Shown piece by piece: positions 1 to 13,900 of a DNA stretch of 64,000 nt. The notes below the pieces were generated by a model. The model searched no databases and was not told where the DNA came from. It saw only the letters and a list, made by a program, of their open reading frames with translations. Both the position numbers and the translations under genes were made by a program. The stretch spans positions 71,918,914 to 71,982,913 of the forward strand of contig CP154956.1 in the NCBI GenBank assembly GCA_039621445.1, written 5' to 3'. Each line of letters begins with the position of its first letter. Position 1 is the first letter of the stretch. This stretch comes from Euglena gracilis (Eukaryota; Euglenida; Euglenophyceae; Euglenales).

Positions 1-359
1 TCGGACCCCTGTTCAGACCTGGGGGGGTGCTCCAGGACGTCCCGGGAACCCAAAAGTTTTTTTTTTTGGCGTTTCACGCCAGATAAAATAGGAATTGGTA
101 CATTTTTGGTCGAATTTTCAAAAAAAAAACGTCAGTTCAAAAAAGTGCCGAAAAAGGCGATTTCTGGGGCTTTTTTTGTAACCCAAAAAAATTCCAGAAC
201 TTTGCGCTGGGTGTTTTTTTTTGTACAGGTTTAGTCCGACCCTGGTGACAGCGCTACGGCTACCACGGCGCCACCTCCACAGAGCATCAACGAGAACTGA
301 CCAAAGTGGGAGTCTGGGGTTTCGCCGGGGTTCCCTGCCGCCATCCCCAAGCCAACGGG

Positions 360-640
360 CTGCTCCGGTCAACCACCACCACGCCCCCCGCGCTCTCCCT
401 CCCTGTGGTGCGGCAGCCCACGGTGCAGCGACGGCCCGTGCCCCGCCCCGCCGAGAGCCGCGCCGCTCACACAGAGAACAATCCGCCCGGCCGGCCCTGG
501 GGCCCACGGGTGTGCGTCTGCTTCCCGGTGCCTTCGGAAGCAATGAGGAGCTGAGCCGTTCGGTCTGCCCAGCGGCACCCTACCCCTCCCTTCCACTTGA
601 GTTTCCGATGGCGACGGCACGGCGCATGGTTTGGGAGGGT
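360..640. other. GC-rich island, possible exon of unknown gene
   Basis: The base composition rises sharply to the level seen in the exons of this window, and open frames exist on both strands (on +, a frame ending with TGA near 554; on -, a frame starting with ATG at 543). I recognise no protein family in any frame, and neither strand has a decisive pair of splice sites. It may be an exon of a gene that begins left of the window, or the 5' region of the U32 gene. The flanks (60-240) are T-rich and intron-like. Confidence 0.25.
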
Positions 641-990
641 CTGCACTGGAGCTGAGTTGGTTGATGAAGGGTGTGGTTGAAGTCTCTTGGGGCGGGGTTC
701 TTGTTCGCTGTGGATGTTGGATGTTGGATGTGTTGGATGTTCGCTGTGGCAGTAGAGGCCTTTGGGCTTGCCAGAGGAAGAAGAAGAAATGACCAGGGTT
801 TGATCAAGACTGGACTCCTTGCGGTCGGTGAAGTGTACTTACCGGAGGACCATGCCTGCACCACATTATAAAAAGGAAAAAGGCGCAGTTCGACTCCTCC
901 ACATGTCTTGTTTTCACTGGTCGGGTTGGGTTTTGTCTGGCCGGCTTCGGGGTTCTTATTTTGGGGGACCCCTCCTCTCTACCCCCGCAG

Positions 991-1205
991 GCCTCCTTGC
1001 CGTCCCCGCCATCCCTCGCCCTCCTCATCGCGGGGGTGGCGGGCACGGCAGTGGTCATCGCGTGGCGGTGGCCCCAGCTTGACCAGGCCACGGGGGCGAT
1101 GGCGATGGCGATGGCGGCCACGGCCAGCACGGGCCACGTGGGCCGCCGGCCGACCCCGAAGCGCAGGGCCTGCCGGGCGAAGGCCGCCGGCACTGTACTA
1201 AGCAC
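991..1205. CDS. Unassigned exon-like segment, strand ambiguous
   Basis: This GC-rich block is open on both strands with high GC3 in both. On + it follows a good acceptor (C-rich tract and cag at 988-990) and encodes a hydrophobic stretch (ALLIAGVAGTAVVIAW) and an Ala/Met-rich tail; it could be a targeting exon of the U32 gene downstream. On - an ATG at 1205 opens MLSTVPAAFARQALRFGVG, then a membrane-like AVAAIAIAIAP segment, which resembles a mitochondrial presequence plus anchor. I cannot choose between the two from sequence alone. The + frame runs on to a stop at 1606-1608 through lower-GC sequence that is probably not coding. Confidence 0.3.
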
Positions 1206-1209
1206 TCCA

Positions 1210-1741
1210 GGGGGGTGCGCTACGGTACGGTGTACTGCACACTTCCAGGACCGCCCCGCACGCCCCCCTCCCCACGCCCAACCCCATCACTCATCGGCCG
1301 GCACAAGCGCACGCGGGCAGCCCCTGATTCCAGCCGACCCTGTCAAGCGTCGCAAGACGGCTCCCGCGGTGACCCCTCTGAGGGAACGGCCCGAAATTGC
1401 TGCCCTGAAGCCCCCAGCGCCTTCACCTGCCCCCTCCAGCGATGTGCCTACCCAGTCTGGGGGTGGACAAGCACCACGAGTCCCTCGCAAGGATGGTTCA
1501 CAAACAACACACCATTCCTTTTCTTGGCCTTTGAAGAAGCTCGTGCAACCACACACACTTCTACAGGTGTTTTGCGATTTGTTTTCGTTGAGTTTCGCTG
1601 GTTTTTAATATATTTATGTCTCTAACGCGTTCCTGACATTGCCCGTTTTGTGCGTCAGCTCGACACCTTCAATCATTAGGAATGCTCCAAAGAAGGACAA
1701 CCGTCTCAACATACAAGTCTTGCCCAACTCTCCCCAACGTG
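1210..1741. other. No gene seen
   Basis: The composition is mixed and no family is recognised. Open frames on both strands are short and lack exon-like codon composition. Confidence 0.5.
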
Positions 1742-2227
1742 AGTGAACCATACATCTCTCTAAGGTTTTGCGAACCCCCCCCCGGGGGGGGCTGCTGCAG
1801 CCAGCCCCGATTTGGGCCCAGCCCAGCCGCAGCAGCACCCCCCCCCCTGGGGGGGGGTGCTGCTAGCCCAGCTAGCCAGCCCCTTTTTTGGGGGTCCAGC
1901 CCAAAATTTTTCGGCGCGAAGCGCCGAAAATTTTTGAAAAAATGTGTTCAAAAGTGGCCAAAAATGGGGTTTGGGGGGCGTTTGGGGCATTTTTGGGGGG
2001 TTTCAGATGCATCATTTTTTCAAAACTGTGTTCTGCAGGTAATTTTTGGGCATTTTTCCGATTTCAGTCCAGCGCGCCCCGGTTCGGGTCCAGCCGGGGT
2101 CCAGCCCCCCCCCCCCCCCCCCGGGGGTGGCGGGCTAGCCAGCCCAAATTTCTAGCTAGCCCAAATTTCTAGCCCTAGCCCAGCAACCCCCCCCCCCGGG
2201 GTCCTTAAAGAGATGTATGGAGTGAAC
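1742..2227. mobile_element. Inverted-repeat element with 7-bp target duplication
   Basis: Left end 1748-1765 (CCATACATCTCTCTAAGG) and right end 2203-2220 (CCTTAAAGAGATGTATGG) are inverted repeats differing at one position. AGTGAAC stands directly at both outer edges (1742-1748 and 2221-2227). Inside are C/G runs, a CAG/CTG-rich hairpin and the stem CGGCGC-GAA-GCGCCG at 1911-1925 flanked by A/T runs, which is shared with elements at 7.2, 11.9 and 27.8 kb. No protein is encoded. It is a non-autonomous, MITE-like or introner-like element. Confidence 0.8.
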
Positions 2228-2254
2228 ACATACACACATGCCCGCACTCTGCAC

Positions 2255-2592
<338 letters not shown>

Positions 2593-2593
<1 letters not shown>

Positions 2594-3113
2594 AGGGGGG
2601 GGGAATAATTGATATCCGCAATTTTTCCGCAATTTCCGCAATTTTCCGCAATTTCCGCAATTTTCCGCAATTTTCCGCAATTTTTCCGCAATTTCCGCAA
2701 TTTTTCCGCAATTTTTCACCATTTTTTTGAAGAATTTTTTCTCCACCACCGAAGATGGAAGATGCAATGAGTTCAAGCCATTCTTCAAATGCATCAACAG
2801 GTGTGCTATTGTGTTTTGTTGTTCCCCCCCCCAGTTTACCAATTTTTCTCACAGGTGCACCACCGGTCAAAGGATTGGGTGCGTCCCACCTGTGCAAAGA
2901 ACATCAAGCGTTTTGATTTGTGCTCGCCTGCATCGACGTGGGTGTTGCGGTGTTCTGAACCTCACAATTGAAAATTTTCTAAGTCCCCCCAAGCAGAAAT
3001 GTGTATACCCGATATCAATTTTTCCGCAATTTTTCCGCAATTTCCGCAATTTTTCCGCAATTTTTCCGCAATTTTTCCGAAGGCCTCCGATATCAATTAT
3101 TCCCCCCCCCCTG
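2593..3113. mobile_element. Inverted-repeat element nested in CA satellite
   Basis: The left end 2593-2616 reads CAG, a G run, then AATAATTGATATC. The right end 3089-3113 reads GATATCAATTATT, a C run, then CTG. Both outer flanks are CA satellite. Inside each end are tandem copies of CCGCAATTTTT (2616-2722 and 3018-3080), in the same orientation. The middle (2723-2995) is unique and non-coding. It appears to be a discrete element inserted into, or amplified with, the microsatellite. Confidence 0.75.
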
Positions 3114-4833
<1,720 letters not shown>

Positions 4834-4928
4834 CATGTGCACGCCCAACACACATCAACTGTCACCCGCACGTCCGTGAGGACAACTCCCCTCTCACCCC
4901 GAGGTTGCCATCATCCCCAGTCCCCCAG

Positions 4929-7900
4929 GAGCAGTCCGGCTCCCGGAGGTCCTCTCCCCGGCTGGCGGCTGGGACAGCCTGAAGGCGGCCGTCAGTGCCG
5001 GGGCCGATGCGGTGTACTTCGGCGTGGAGGCGTTCAACGCCCGCGCCCGCGCGGAGAATTTCCAGATGGCGGATCTGCCGGCGGTGATGGCGTACCTCCA
5101 TGAGCGTCACGTGCGGGGCTACCTCACCGTCAACGTCCTCGTGTTCCCCGGCGAGGCTTTTGCTTAGTCGGGTGCCTACCCCACGGGGGGGGGTGCTAGG
5201 GGCAGGCACCCTGTAGCACCTCATCCGATCCCCCCTGGGGGGGGGGGTCGGGTTTTGGGGCTGCCTGCCCATAGTAAGCACCCCCTCTGATCCTGGCACC
5301 AAAGGTGCCAAGGATTTTCAATCGAAATTTTCTGGATCCCCGGGCCCCCCCGGGGGGTGTGCCTGCTAGGGGCAGGCACCCTATAGCACCCCCCTCGGTC
5401 AGTAAGCACAAGCCTGTTCCCGGCGAGCTCAGTGCGGCGGCGGAGCTGCTGGGCTTGCCGGCTCTTGTGAGTCTTTGGGCCGAGCAGCCACGTGGCTTTG
5501 GGATGCCCCAGAGGGGTTCGTTTTGCGATCGTTACGTGTATCCAGCTGCAAGTTGGGAGGGGGACAGCAGACGCTGGAGGGAGGCGGCAAGGTGGCGGTC
5601 CAGGCGGCGGCGGCGGGGGTCGATGCCATCATTGTGCAGGACGTGGGCCTCGCGTGCCTCGCCCACCCAGCACTGATGCGGGGTACGTTGCAGTGCCTTT
5701 TTTGTCCGCCCATCGATTCCATACCGCAAACGGCCGCCCACACAACGCCGAGTTTGTTCATACCTTTGACCAACGTCCAGTGATGATTAGCCTCTTCTCC
5801 GTCGATGGGGGGGTGAGCATGTAACAAAGGTTTTTTTATGTTGCCTGGTTGGGGTCATCATTGACAGGGGGAGAGGTTGCACACCCCCCGTCCAATAAAC
5901 ACTCATTTTTTTTAATCGTTTTCTTGGAAAATTGCCATTTTTTTGTCGAAATTCCATGGGAATGGCATTTGCACCAATGGCATCACAGCGCTTATTCAAC
6001 TCTGTTGGAGGCTGTCATGTGTCATTATTGGGTCGAAATACGAACCACGGTTCGAGCAAGATTGCATGCTTTTTTTTGCAGGTTTTTCAATCTCCTCGAC
6101 CATCCCACCCAACAAATCAGACCCGATGGATACACAAAGTCCTCCTTCCTGCGCTCTCAAGAACTCTCCAACCGCATGCCCCAGCCCCGCATCGGTGCTG
6201 CCTGCGCCACGTCAGCCCGGGGCTGGAGCTGCACGCCTCCACGCAGATGAGCATCACGAGCGCGGCCGGCGTTGCCCATGCGGCGGACCTCGGCTGCGCC
6301 CTGGCCGTGCTGGCCCGTGAGCTGAAGGTGGCGGACATCGCCCGCATCCGCTCCCAGCTGGTGGGCCGGGGCTGGCCGACCTGCCATACAACGGTCCACC
6401 GGACGAGGTTGGGGTCGGGAAGTGTTGGCAGAAATGACCCAGAAGTTGCCAAAAATTATTGAAAATATTCAATTTTTTTTTCAGTGCAAAACCTCGTAGG
6501 TTTTTTGTTATTTTAACAAAAAAAACATTGTAAATATTGAAAAAAGCACAAAAAAACAGCGTCCAAAAAAAATGCAGGTTGTCAAGGGGTGCCAGGGATA
6601 TGGTTCACCCTAACCATCACCCTGCCCAACCGCATCTTTGATGTATTTTCTTAAAGCCTGGAAGGTATTTGATCGGAAGGGTGGTGGTTCGTTATATTCA
6701 AGTCTCTTTTGAAAACGACGGCAAGCGCAGGGATGTGGGTCCTCGGTAACCGGCCATCCTGAGGCCTGGCGATCAGCCCCGTCGCTGATCGACAGTTGAC
6801 GACCCAATTGGCTCTCTGCGCCGATGAAAGCGCTTCCACTCATGGCCCTTTATGGGGGGGGGGCAAAGGTCGGAGCTTGATGCCTGACTGCTTGACACGT
6901 TGAAATTACAGCCAGGACAAAAATTGTGGGAAACAAAAATTTTGGGAAACCACCAAAAATTTCCCAAAATGAATTTTTCAAAAATCCAGATTTTCCCAAA
7001 ACATTTTTTCCATAAAATTTTTTCCTTTATTTTCTTTCCCGCCATTTTTGTCCGCGCTCTAAGACCCCTCTCCTACGGTGGCCATCGCAGGCTTCTTTTT
7101 AAGTCACCTGACCCCCCCCCCCGGGGGAGGGGGGTAGGTGGGTGGGTCCGGGCCGGACCCCCCTGGGGGGGTCCCGTGCCGGAGGCGCTGGGTATACCTT
7201 TCCGGCGCAAAGCGCCGAAATTTTTTTGAAAATTGCCTTTAACGGGCCCGATTTTGGGGGGGGTCCCCCCCCCCCCCCCCCCCCCCCCCGGGTGGGTCCC
7301 GCGCCACCCTGGGTGGGTGGGGGGGGGGACCCCCCCGGGGTCTTTAAAAGAAGCCTGGGCCAGAGATCGGATGCCCCCTCCCCCAGGAGAGGATCGATTT
7401 GCGCACCTTTGCTGTGGCGGCCATGCTCCCTCCCGGGCAGGGGGCCGGCCCTGACTGGAGGCGTTCGTCCACGGCGCACTGTGTGTCGCGTTCTCGGGGC
7501 AGTGCCTCACGTCGGAATCCCTTGGTCAGCGCTCGGCCAACCGGGGTGAGTGTGCTCACGCAGGCTGTGCTGTGAAACACTCGGGGGTTAGCAGTATCTG
7601 GCTTGCCTGATCCATCACAGGGTGTTAGTCGTTGGGGGGGGGGGGCAGGCAACAGGTCATGATCAAAGTGTGACATTAATGGCCCAGAATCTCTCTGATG
7701 TGAATTTTGACAATATGTTTCAAAAGTTCTACTTTTCATACTATTCACATGGATTACAAAGAATGAGTTTTTGGGTTTGTAACCACAAAATTATTCCTCA
7801 AACACCCATTTTGGGGGGGATGAGTGTTTGTATGCTGTGCTTTGGTTGGCTCTTGCTCGGGGAGGGTGGGGGCTTGGTAGCTGGGGACAGTGGGGAGGGG

Positions 7901-10900
7901 GGGGCAGCGGGGGAAAATGCAACTTGCATAATTTGCATTTTTTTTGCATAATCAGGTTTTCCCGAAATTTGCATTTTTTTGCGTTTTTTTTTTGCATTTT
8001 TTTGCATAAAATATTTTGCCCTGGAAAATTTTTTTGTAGTTGGTTGCCGTATGTTTGGATTTTTTTTGCATTTTTTTTTGCATTTTTTACATAAAATATT
8101 TTACTCTTGAAAAAATTTTGTAGTTGGTTGGCATATGTTTGGATTTTTTTTTGCATTTTTTTGCGTTTTTTTGCATAAAATACTTTGCCCTGGAAAATTT
8201 TTTTGATTTAGGCAGCAAAGCTCTGTCATATTCCAGCTTTTTCTCAAGGTTTTAATTCAAGTTGCATTTTTTTGCATTTTTTTGCATTTTTTTTGCATTT
8301 TTTTGCATTTTTTTGACTTGCATAATTTGAAGGGCCAAGTTGCATTTTTTCCCCCTCCCTGGGGGGGGGGCTGGTTCGTTTGTCTCAATGACGTCAATTC
8401 AGCACGACAGTAATATTGCCACCATGGGTACTCACGTGTGTTTGCCGGGGCGGGTGGTTTGCACGCGCCGCCTGTCTCCAGGCCTGCCGGCTGCCATACT
8501 CCTTGCCCTGGGGCCGACCTGCCCTTGCGTCATTCGCCTTCTTGCCAGCCCCCCCCCATTTTTTTTGTGGGGGAGGCTGGCGCAACGTACCGAAGGCCTG
8601 GGTCACCGGGAAGCCCCAGCTGCCGGTGGTGGACGGTGTTCCGCACGACACGGGGGATGTGAGGTACCTGCTGTCCCCGCAAGACTTTTTTGCATGGGAG
8701 TTGCTGCCCAGCCCGGAACAGATGCAATCTGGTCTGGTGGTGTGGTCTGGTATGGCGTGGCGTGGCGTGGTGTGGTGTGGTACAGTATGGTGCGGTACAG
8801 TGTGTGTGTGTGTGTGTGTGGTACTGTGTGGTGTGTTGTGGTGTGCTGCGGCGTGGTGCAGCGTGACGTGACGTGGCGTGATGTGGTGTGGTGTGGTACA
8901 GTATGGTACGGTACGGTGTGATGTGGCCCAATTGTGGGCTGCCGCTGCCACAGCTGGTGGCGGCCGGGGTGGACTCACTGAAGATCGAGGGGCGGCTGAA
9001 GAGCCCCCTCTACGTCGCCGCCACCACGGAGGCGTACCGCCAGGGCCTGGAGCGCATCGCCAACGGCAGCACCGACCTCTCCGCCGCCCAGCCCGCCGCC
9101 GGGGGCCCACCCACCGGCGCGATGTGCGGCTTTGGTGGAGCCGGACGGGAGTGTCGGGCGTGGGTCGGGAGTGGTAACACCCCCAAGTCAAACGTTGGAC
9201 TGCTCGGGCCCCGTTGTTGGTTGTTGCTCAATAATTAAGTTCAAATTCCATGCAATCCCTCCACGATGGGATTTTTGTACCTGGGTAAAGCTTTTGGGGG
9301 GCGCAATGGATTTTTTTAAAAAGTTTTCACCCTGTTCGAGAGGCAGTGAGGGTCCTGCCCGCAGGAAATTGTCAGGGTGTCTGGTACCGGCCAACCTGTC
9401 CGTATGGGAAGTTGGATTGGGGATTGGGGATTGGCCAACCTGCCAAGCGACAGTTTCTCAGGGAGGGTAGATAGGGTTGCAAAGTGTGTTTACCTTGATT
9501 GATTCATTTGCGATGTGCAAAAGAAATAGACCAGGCTGGATTGCCCCCTTGAAACCGAGCTTCTCTTAAGCTGGCTGTCACTTTTAAATGCTGGGACGGC
9601 ATACCCCCCCCCCAAATAACCTGGCGGGGTGCCAAGTTATTGGAACCAACTTTTGGCCCTACCCCCGCCAGGTTATTTGGGTCATTTTTTTTCAGCGTAG
9701 TAAAGGAATTTTGCCTGAAAAGGGGGGGTGCCAAGTGACTGGAACCATCCTTTTTTGCCCACCCCCCGCCAAGTTATTCGGCAACTGCCAGGAGCAAGGG
9801 TCCCGCCAGGTTATTTGGGGGGGGGTTTACATTGAACATTTTTGGAATCACACATTTTATTTAAAAAGTGCAGAAATGAATGTTTTTTTGCTCTTTTTTT
9901 GAAACTCCCCCATGCATGAAACTCCTACAGCACCTTTCTCTGTGGGGTGGCCTTGTGGATCGCCCGGCCACTTAGCCTCGGGGTTCGGGGCGGTGGGCTG
10001 CCGGCGCCGTGGAGGCGACGCAGCACTCCCTCGGGCTGGCATTCTCGCGGGGCCTTCACCCGGGGTGGCTGGGGGGCGTGGACCACCGGCGGCTGGTGGA
10101 CGGCCGCTGGAGCAAGAAGCGCGGCCCCCTGGTGGGCGCCCTGCAGGCCGCCCCGGCCAGGGAATTTCTTGAGCCGGACCCCCCCCTCCCCCCATCCCCC
10201 CCCCTCCCGGGAGGTTCCGTCCAGCCATCACCTATTTTCCAGCCAGCAGGTTCCAACCGAGCTGCACCCCCCCCAGGGTCGAGAGGAAATGAAGTTTTCG
10301 CAGCCTGGCAAAGCCAAAACCAAAAAAAAAAACGGGATCAAAAATGGCCAAAAATGGCCATTTTTTGTTGCCTTTGGGGGGTTTCATCTCCAAACTTTGC
10401 CAAAAAAGCCCACCCCAGCTGGATTTGGGTTTTTTTGGCTGATCTTGGGTGGCAACCGAATCCAGCCCGGCAGCCGGTAGGACCCCCCCCCCCCCTGACT
10501 GGGAAACAAGCGCTGGGTGGACCCCCCGATGGGGGGTGGGGGTCCACCCAGCGCTTGTTTCCCAGTCGGCTGCCCCATCCCCCCCCGGATCCCTGAGACA
10601 TTCCCTGGCCCCGGCCACAGGCGGGTGGCTGACGCTACCCGACACGGTGCCCCTCAAGGCCAGGTGGGTGCCTGCCTTGACTTGCAAAGCCTTTTTTTGA
10701 AAAAGGCTTGGGCCGGGCCCTACGTCACTTTGTGTGCGCCAACCCTCCCCCAGGGGGGAGCAGCATGGGGCCTAGAGTCGGCAGCACTGCCTCCATCAAA
10801 TTGTCTGACAACTCACCAAGTAAACCCCGGGAATGCGGAATGATGCCCCGGGTCGGGTCCGCTTGAGAGAGCCGTTTGACTTCCGTGAAATGGTTTGGGG

Positions 10901-13900
10901 TGCGCCACGATCCGTGCAGCGCTGGCTGTCCCGCCCCGTCCGCGTCCAGCGGAGGCCGCCCATTGGCCCCCCTCTGCCGGCGGCCGGCGACGGGGTGGTG
11001 CTGGAGGGCCCCGCCGGCCCCCACGCGTCCCCGTTCGACGCCCCGCCGGAGGTGGGCGGCCGTGTCATGGCGGTGCGGGCCGCGGGGCCTGGGCTGCAGG
11101 CCGTCCGGCTGGGGCCCGGCCCCGTCGACCTGCAGGGCCTCGGCCAGGCCAGCCCGGGGCGGTGGGAGGGCAGCAGAGGGGGGGGGGGGAGCACGGCACT
11201 GGGCCTCGGTGCCGGTGGCAACAAAACGCGGCAGTGCGGCACAAAGTTGGGGTGCCACTTGCTTGTGTTTTTCTGGGCCGTGTTGGCGGGGCAGAAATCA
11301 GTGTCACACCCCGCTTCGGGATCCTCGTGACGGGCCCAGGACGACAGAAGGGCCAACGGATGCCCGTTTTTTTTTTTGCACGTTTTGAGCCAGAAAACCT
11401 GACCATTTCTCATCCATTCCACTCCTTGTCTGAGAGGGTTTTTTTTTGGCGGATTAAGTGGTCAGCACTGAAGTCTCTCTTACAGGGCTTTGAACGGCCA
11501 TGGATAGTCGGGTGTTTTTCTCTTTATTTCAGTTTCTATCTGGCCTGCCCAATCCGCCCCCCCCCCCCGACCTCCAGACCTGATGTGGCCTGCTCCCGAG
11601 GCGGGGGCCCCCTGCTGGCTGACCAGCGACATGCAGCTGGAGCAGCAGTGGCGGCAGCTGGCGGAGCGCCCCGCCGCCCCCGCCCCGCTGCCCCTCGACC
11701 TCCGGGCCGTGGGCTGCGCGGGGCAGCCCCTCGAGGTCACCGCCACGCTGGGTCCTGACCACGGCCCTCCGCTCCACCCTTTTTGCATGGTATTGCGTCT
11801 TTGATGGGTTCCCTGTACCCCCCCCCATGTCCAACGACCCCCTAAGTCCAATGACCACCCCCCCCCCCTGGTCAGAGGACACCTTTTCAGAGGTTTGACC
11901 AAATTTTTGGTCCCGGCGCTTCGCGCCGGGACGGAAAATTTTGCCCAAAAATTGGCCAAACATTCGGCCAAAATGCCATTTTTGACACTGTTTGGACAAA
12001 ATTTGTCAAAATTGCCCAAAATTTTCGGCGCCAGAAGGGAAAATTTGGGCATTTTTGGATGGTAGGGACCCGGGTACCCACCAACTTTCTTTTGACCCCA
12101 TGTCCAACGACCACCCCCCCCGGTCAGAGGACGCCTTTTTGGTCATTACCCTATGTCCAACGACCACCCCCCCCCCCGGTCAGAGGACAGAGGTTACCGG
12201 TCATTGGACATAGGGGGGGGTAATAGACTGTTGTGTTTTTGGCGACCGTGTTTTATTGCCCTTCGCCGATTTTTTTTTTCTGGTGCGAACTGCGGGGTGT
12301 TCCGTCCCTGCGTTTTGATTTTTTCTCCGCCACCACCACAAACTGTTTAACCACCTTCTACATGCAATTCTCTCCTCCCATCGCTGTTTTGTCGCACCCC
12401 GCATGAGTCCCCCATCCTTGCGGGACGTGCCCTGCCACGTGCCCCCCCCTCCGCGCCTGTGGCAGGGCCGTGCGCCATCGCCTGCACGGTGGCCAGCGCG
12501 GAGCCCCTGGCCCCCGCCACCGTCACGCCCCTCGGCGAGCCCCGCCTGCGGGAGCAGCTCGGCCGCCTCGGCGGCTCGGGGTACGCGCTGCGCCGCCTCG
12601 ACGTGGCCCTCGAGGGGTCCCTCTTCCTCCCCGTCTCCGCCCTGAACCGCCTGCGGCGTGCGCTGGTGGCCCGGCTGGACGAGGCCCGGACTGCCGCCCC
12701 GGACCACGGCCCCCCGGCTGGCCGGACTCCGGACCCGAGTCCCCCCCTATTGCATGGCGGGGCTGGCGGGGCCAAAGGAAGCGCCTTTGGGCCGCACAAG
12801 GTGCTGGGAGGGGGAAGTTTTCACACGAAAATCGCGCGAAATATTTTCCCAAATGGTCATCACTATTGGGCAAACTATTCCAAGCGACCCAAGCCTTGTG
12901 GACAGGTTCAGATTGTGCTTTCTTTCGGCGGACAGGAAGGGGGGTGCCTATCCAGGGTTTTTCGACTCTTGTCATATGTTGTTAAGTGGTCCCAGTGGCC
13001 AGCGATTCTTTATTTCACATGAGATGAGCGTAGCTACATCCACCTATGACCCGCCATGGCTCCATCTCACTGGCCTGTCCCCCGTTCTGATGCTGAGGGG
13101 ATGGGCCCCTGCCTGTTTTGGACTCCAGGGCCAAGATTCTCCCATCCTCTGTTTCCTCGAATGCCTTAAAAAACCTGCCAACTTCAGGCAGGATGGGAGG
13201 GGAATCCTGAATCGAAAACAGGTTCAAGCAACCCCGTGGTGAGAGTCAGAGAGTTCAGCTGAGAATTTTAATCCAGGGTTTAAGATAATTAGAATCGTGA
13301 TCCACAGGGGATTTGACCCAAAGCATTGTGAAAGGCATCCGGAATCTTATTTCCAATTTGGCGGCGAGCGTCGTTCCAAGGGACCACCTCTCAACCTTGC
13401 CGGCGGCCCGATAAATTGTGAGGCTGGCATTAGTGAGAATAATGGCCGGCTCTCGTGCCGCCACCCCGCACCACAACTCCTGCTTCCTCTGATGATCCGT
13501 CCACCACACTGTGCACATTCCACCCCCCCCCCTTCACTGCCCGCACCAATCGGCGGCGGCCCAGCGCTGACTCTGCGCAGCGGCCCGCAGCGCCTGGACC
13601 CGCAGCGGACCTGTGGCGGCCGCCCCTCGGCCGGCGCTGCACGTGCTGGTGCGCGGCGTGGAGCAGCTGCAGGCCCTGCTGCCCCTGGGGGCGGCGGGGG
13701 TGGTGCAGCGCGTGTACCTCAGCCACGCCCCGCCCGGATGTGTGGGGGAGGTTGCACACGGCTGATGCGCGATGGAACAGAATGGGGTTCCTGGGCTGGT
13801 GTGCGAAGTCCGCATCACTGGATGTGTGTGACAGACGTGCGAAAAACATGCAAAACGAAGGTGCGCAAACCAAGTGCCTGGCGACGCCCGTCATGACTCA

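Noticed and set aside
8394-9191. 265-codon open frame on the - strand over U32 exons and the TGG repeat
   Set aside because: Shadow of the U32 exons on + and of a simple repeat.
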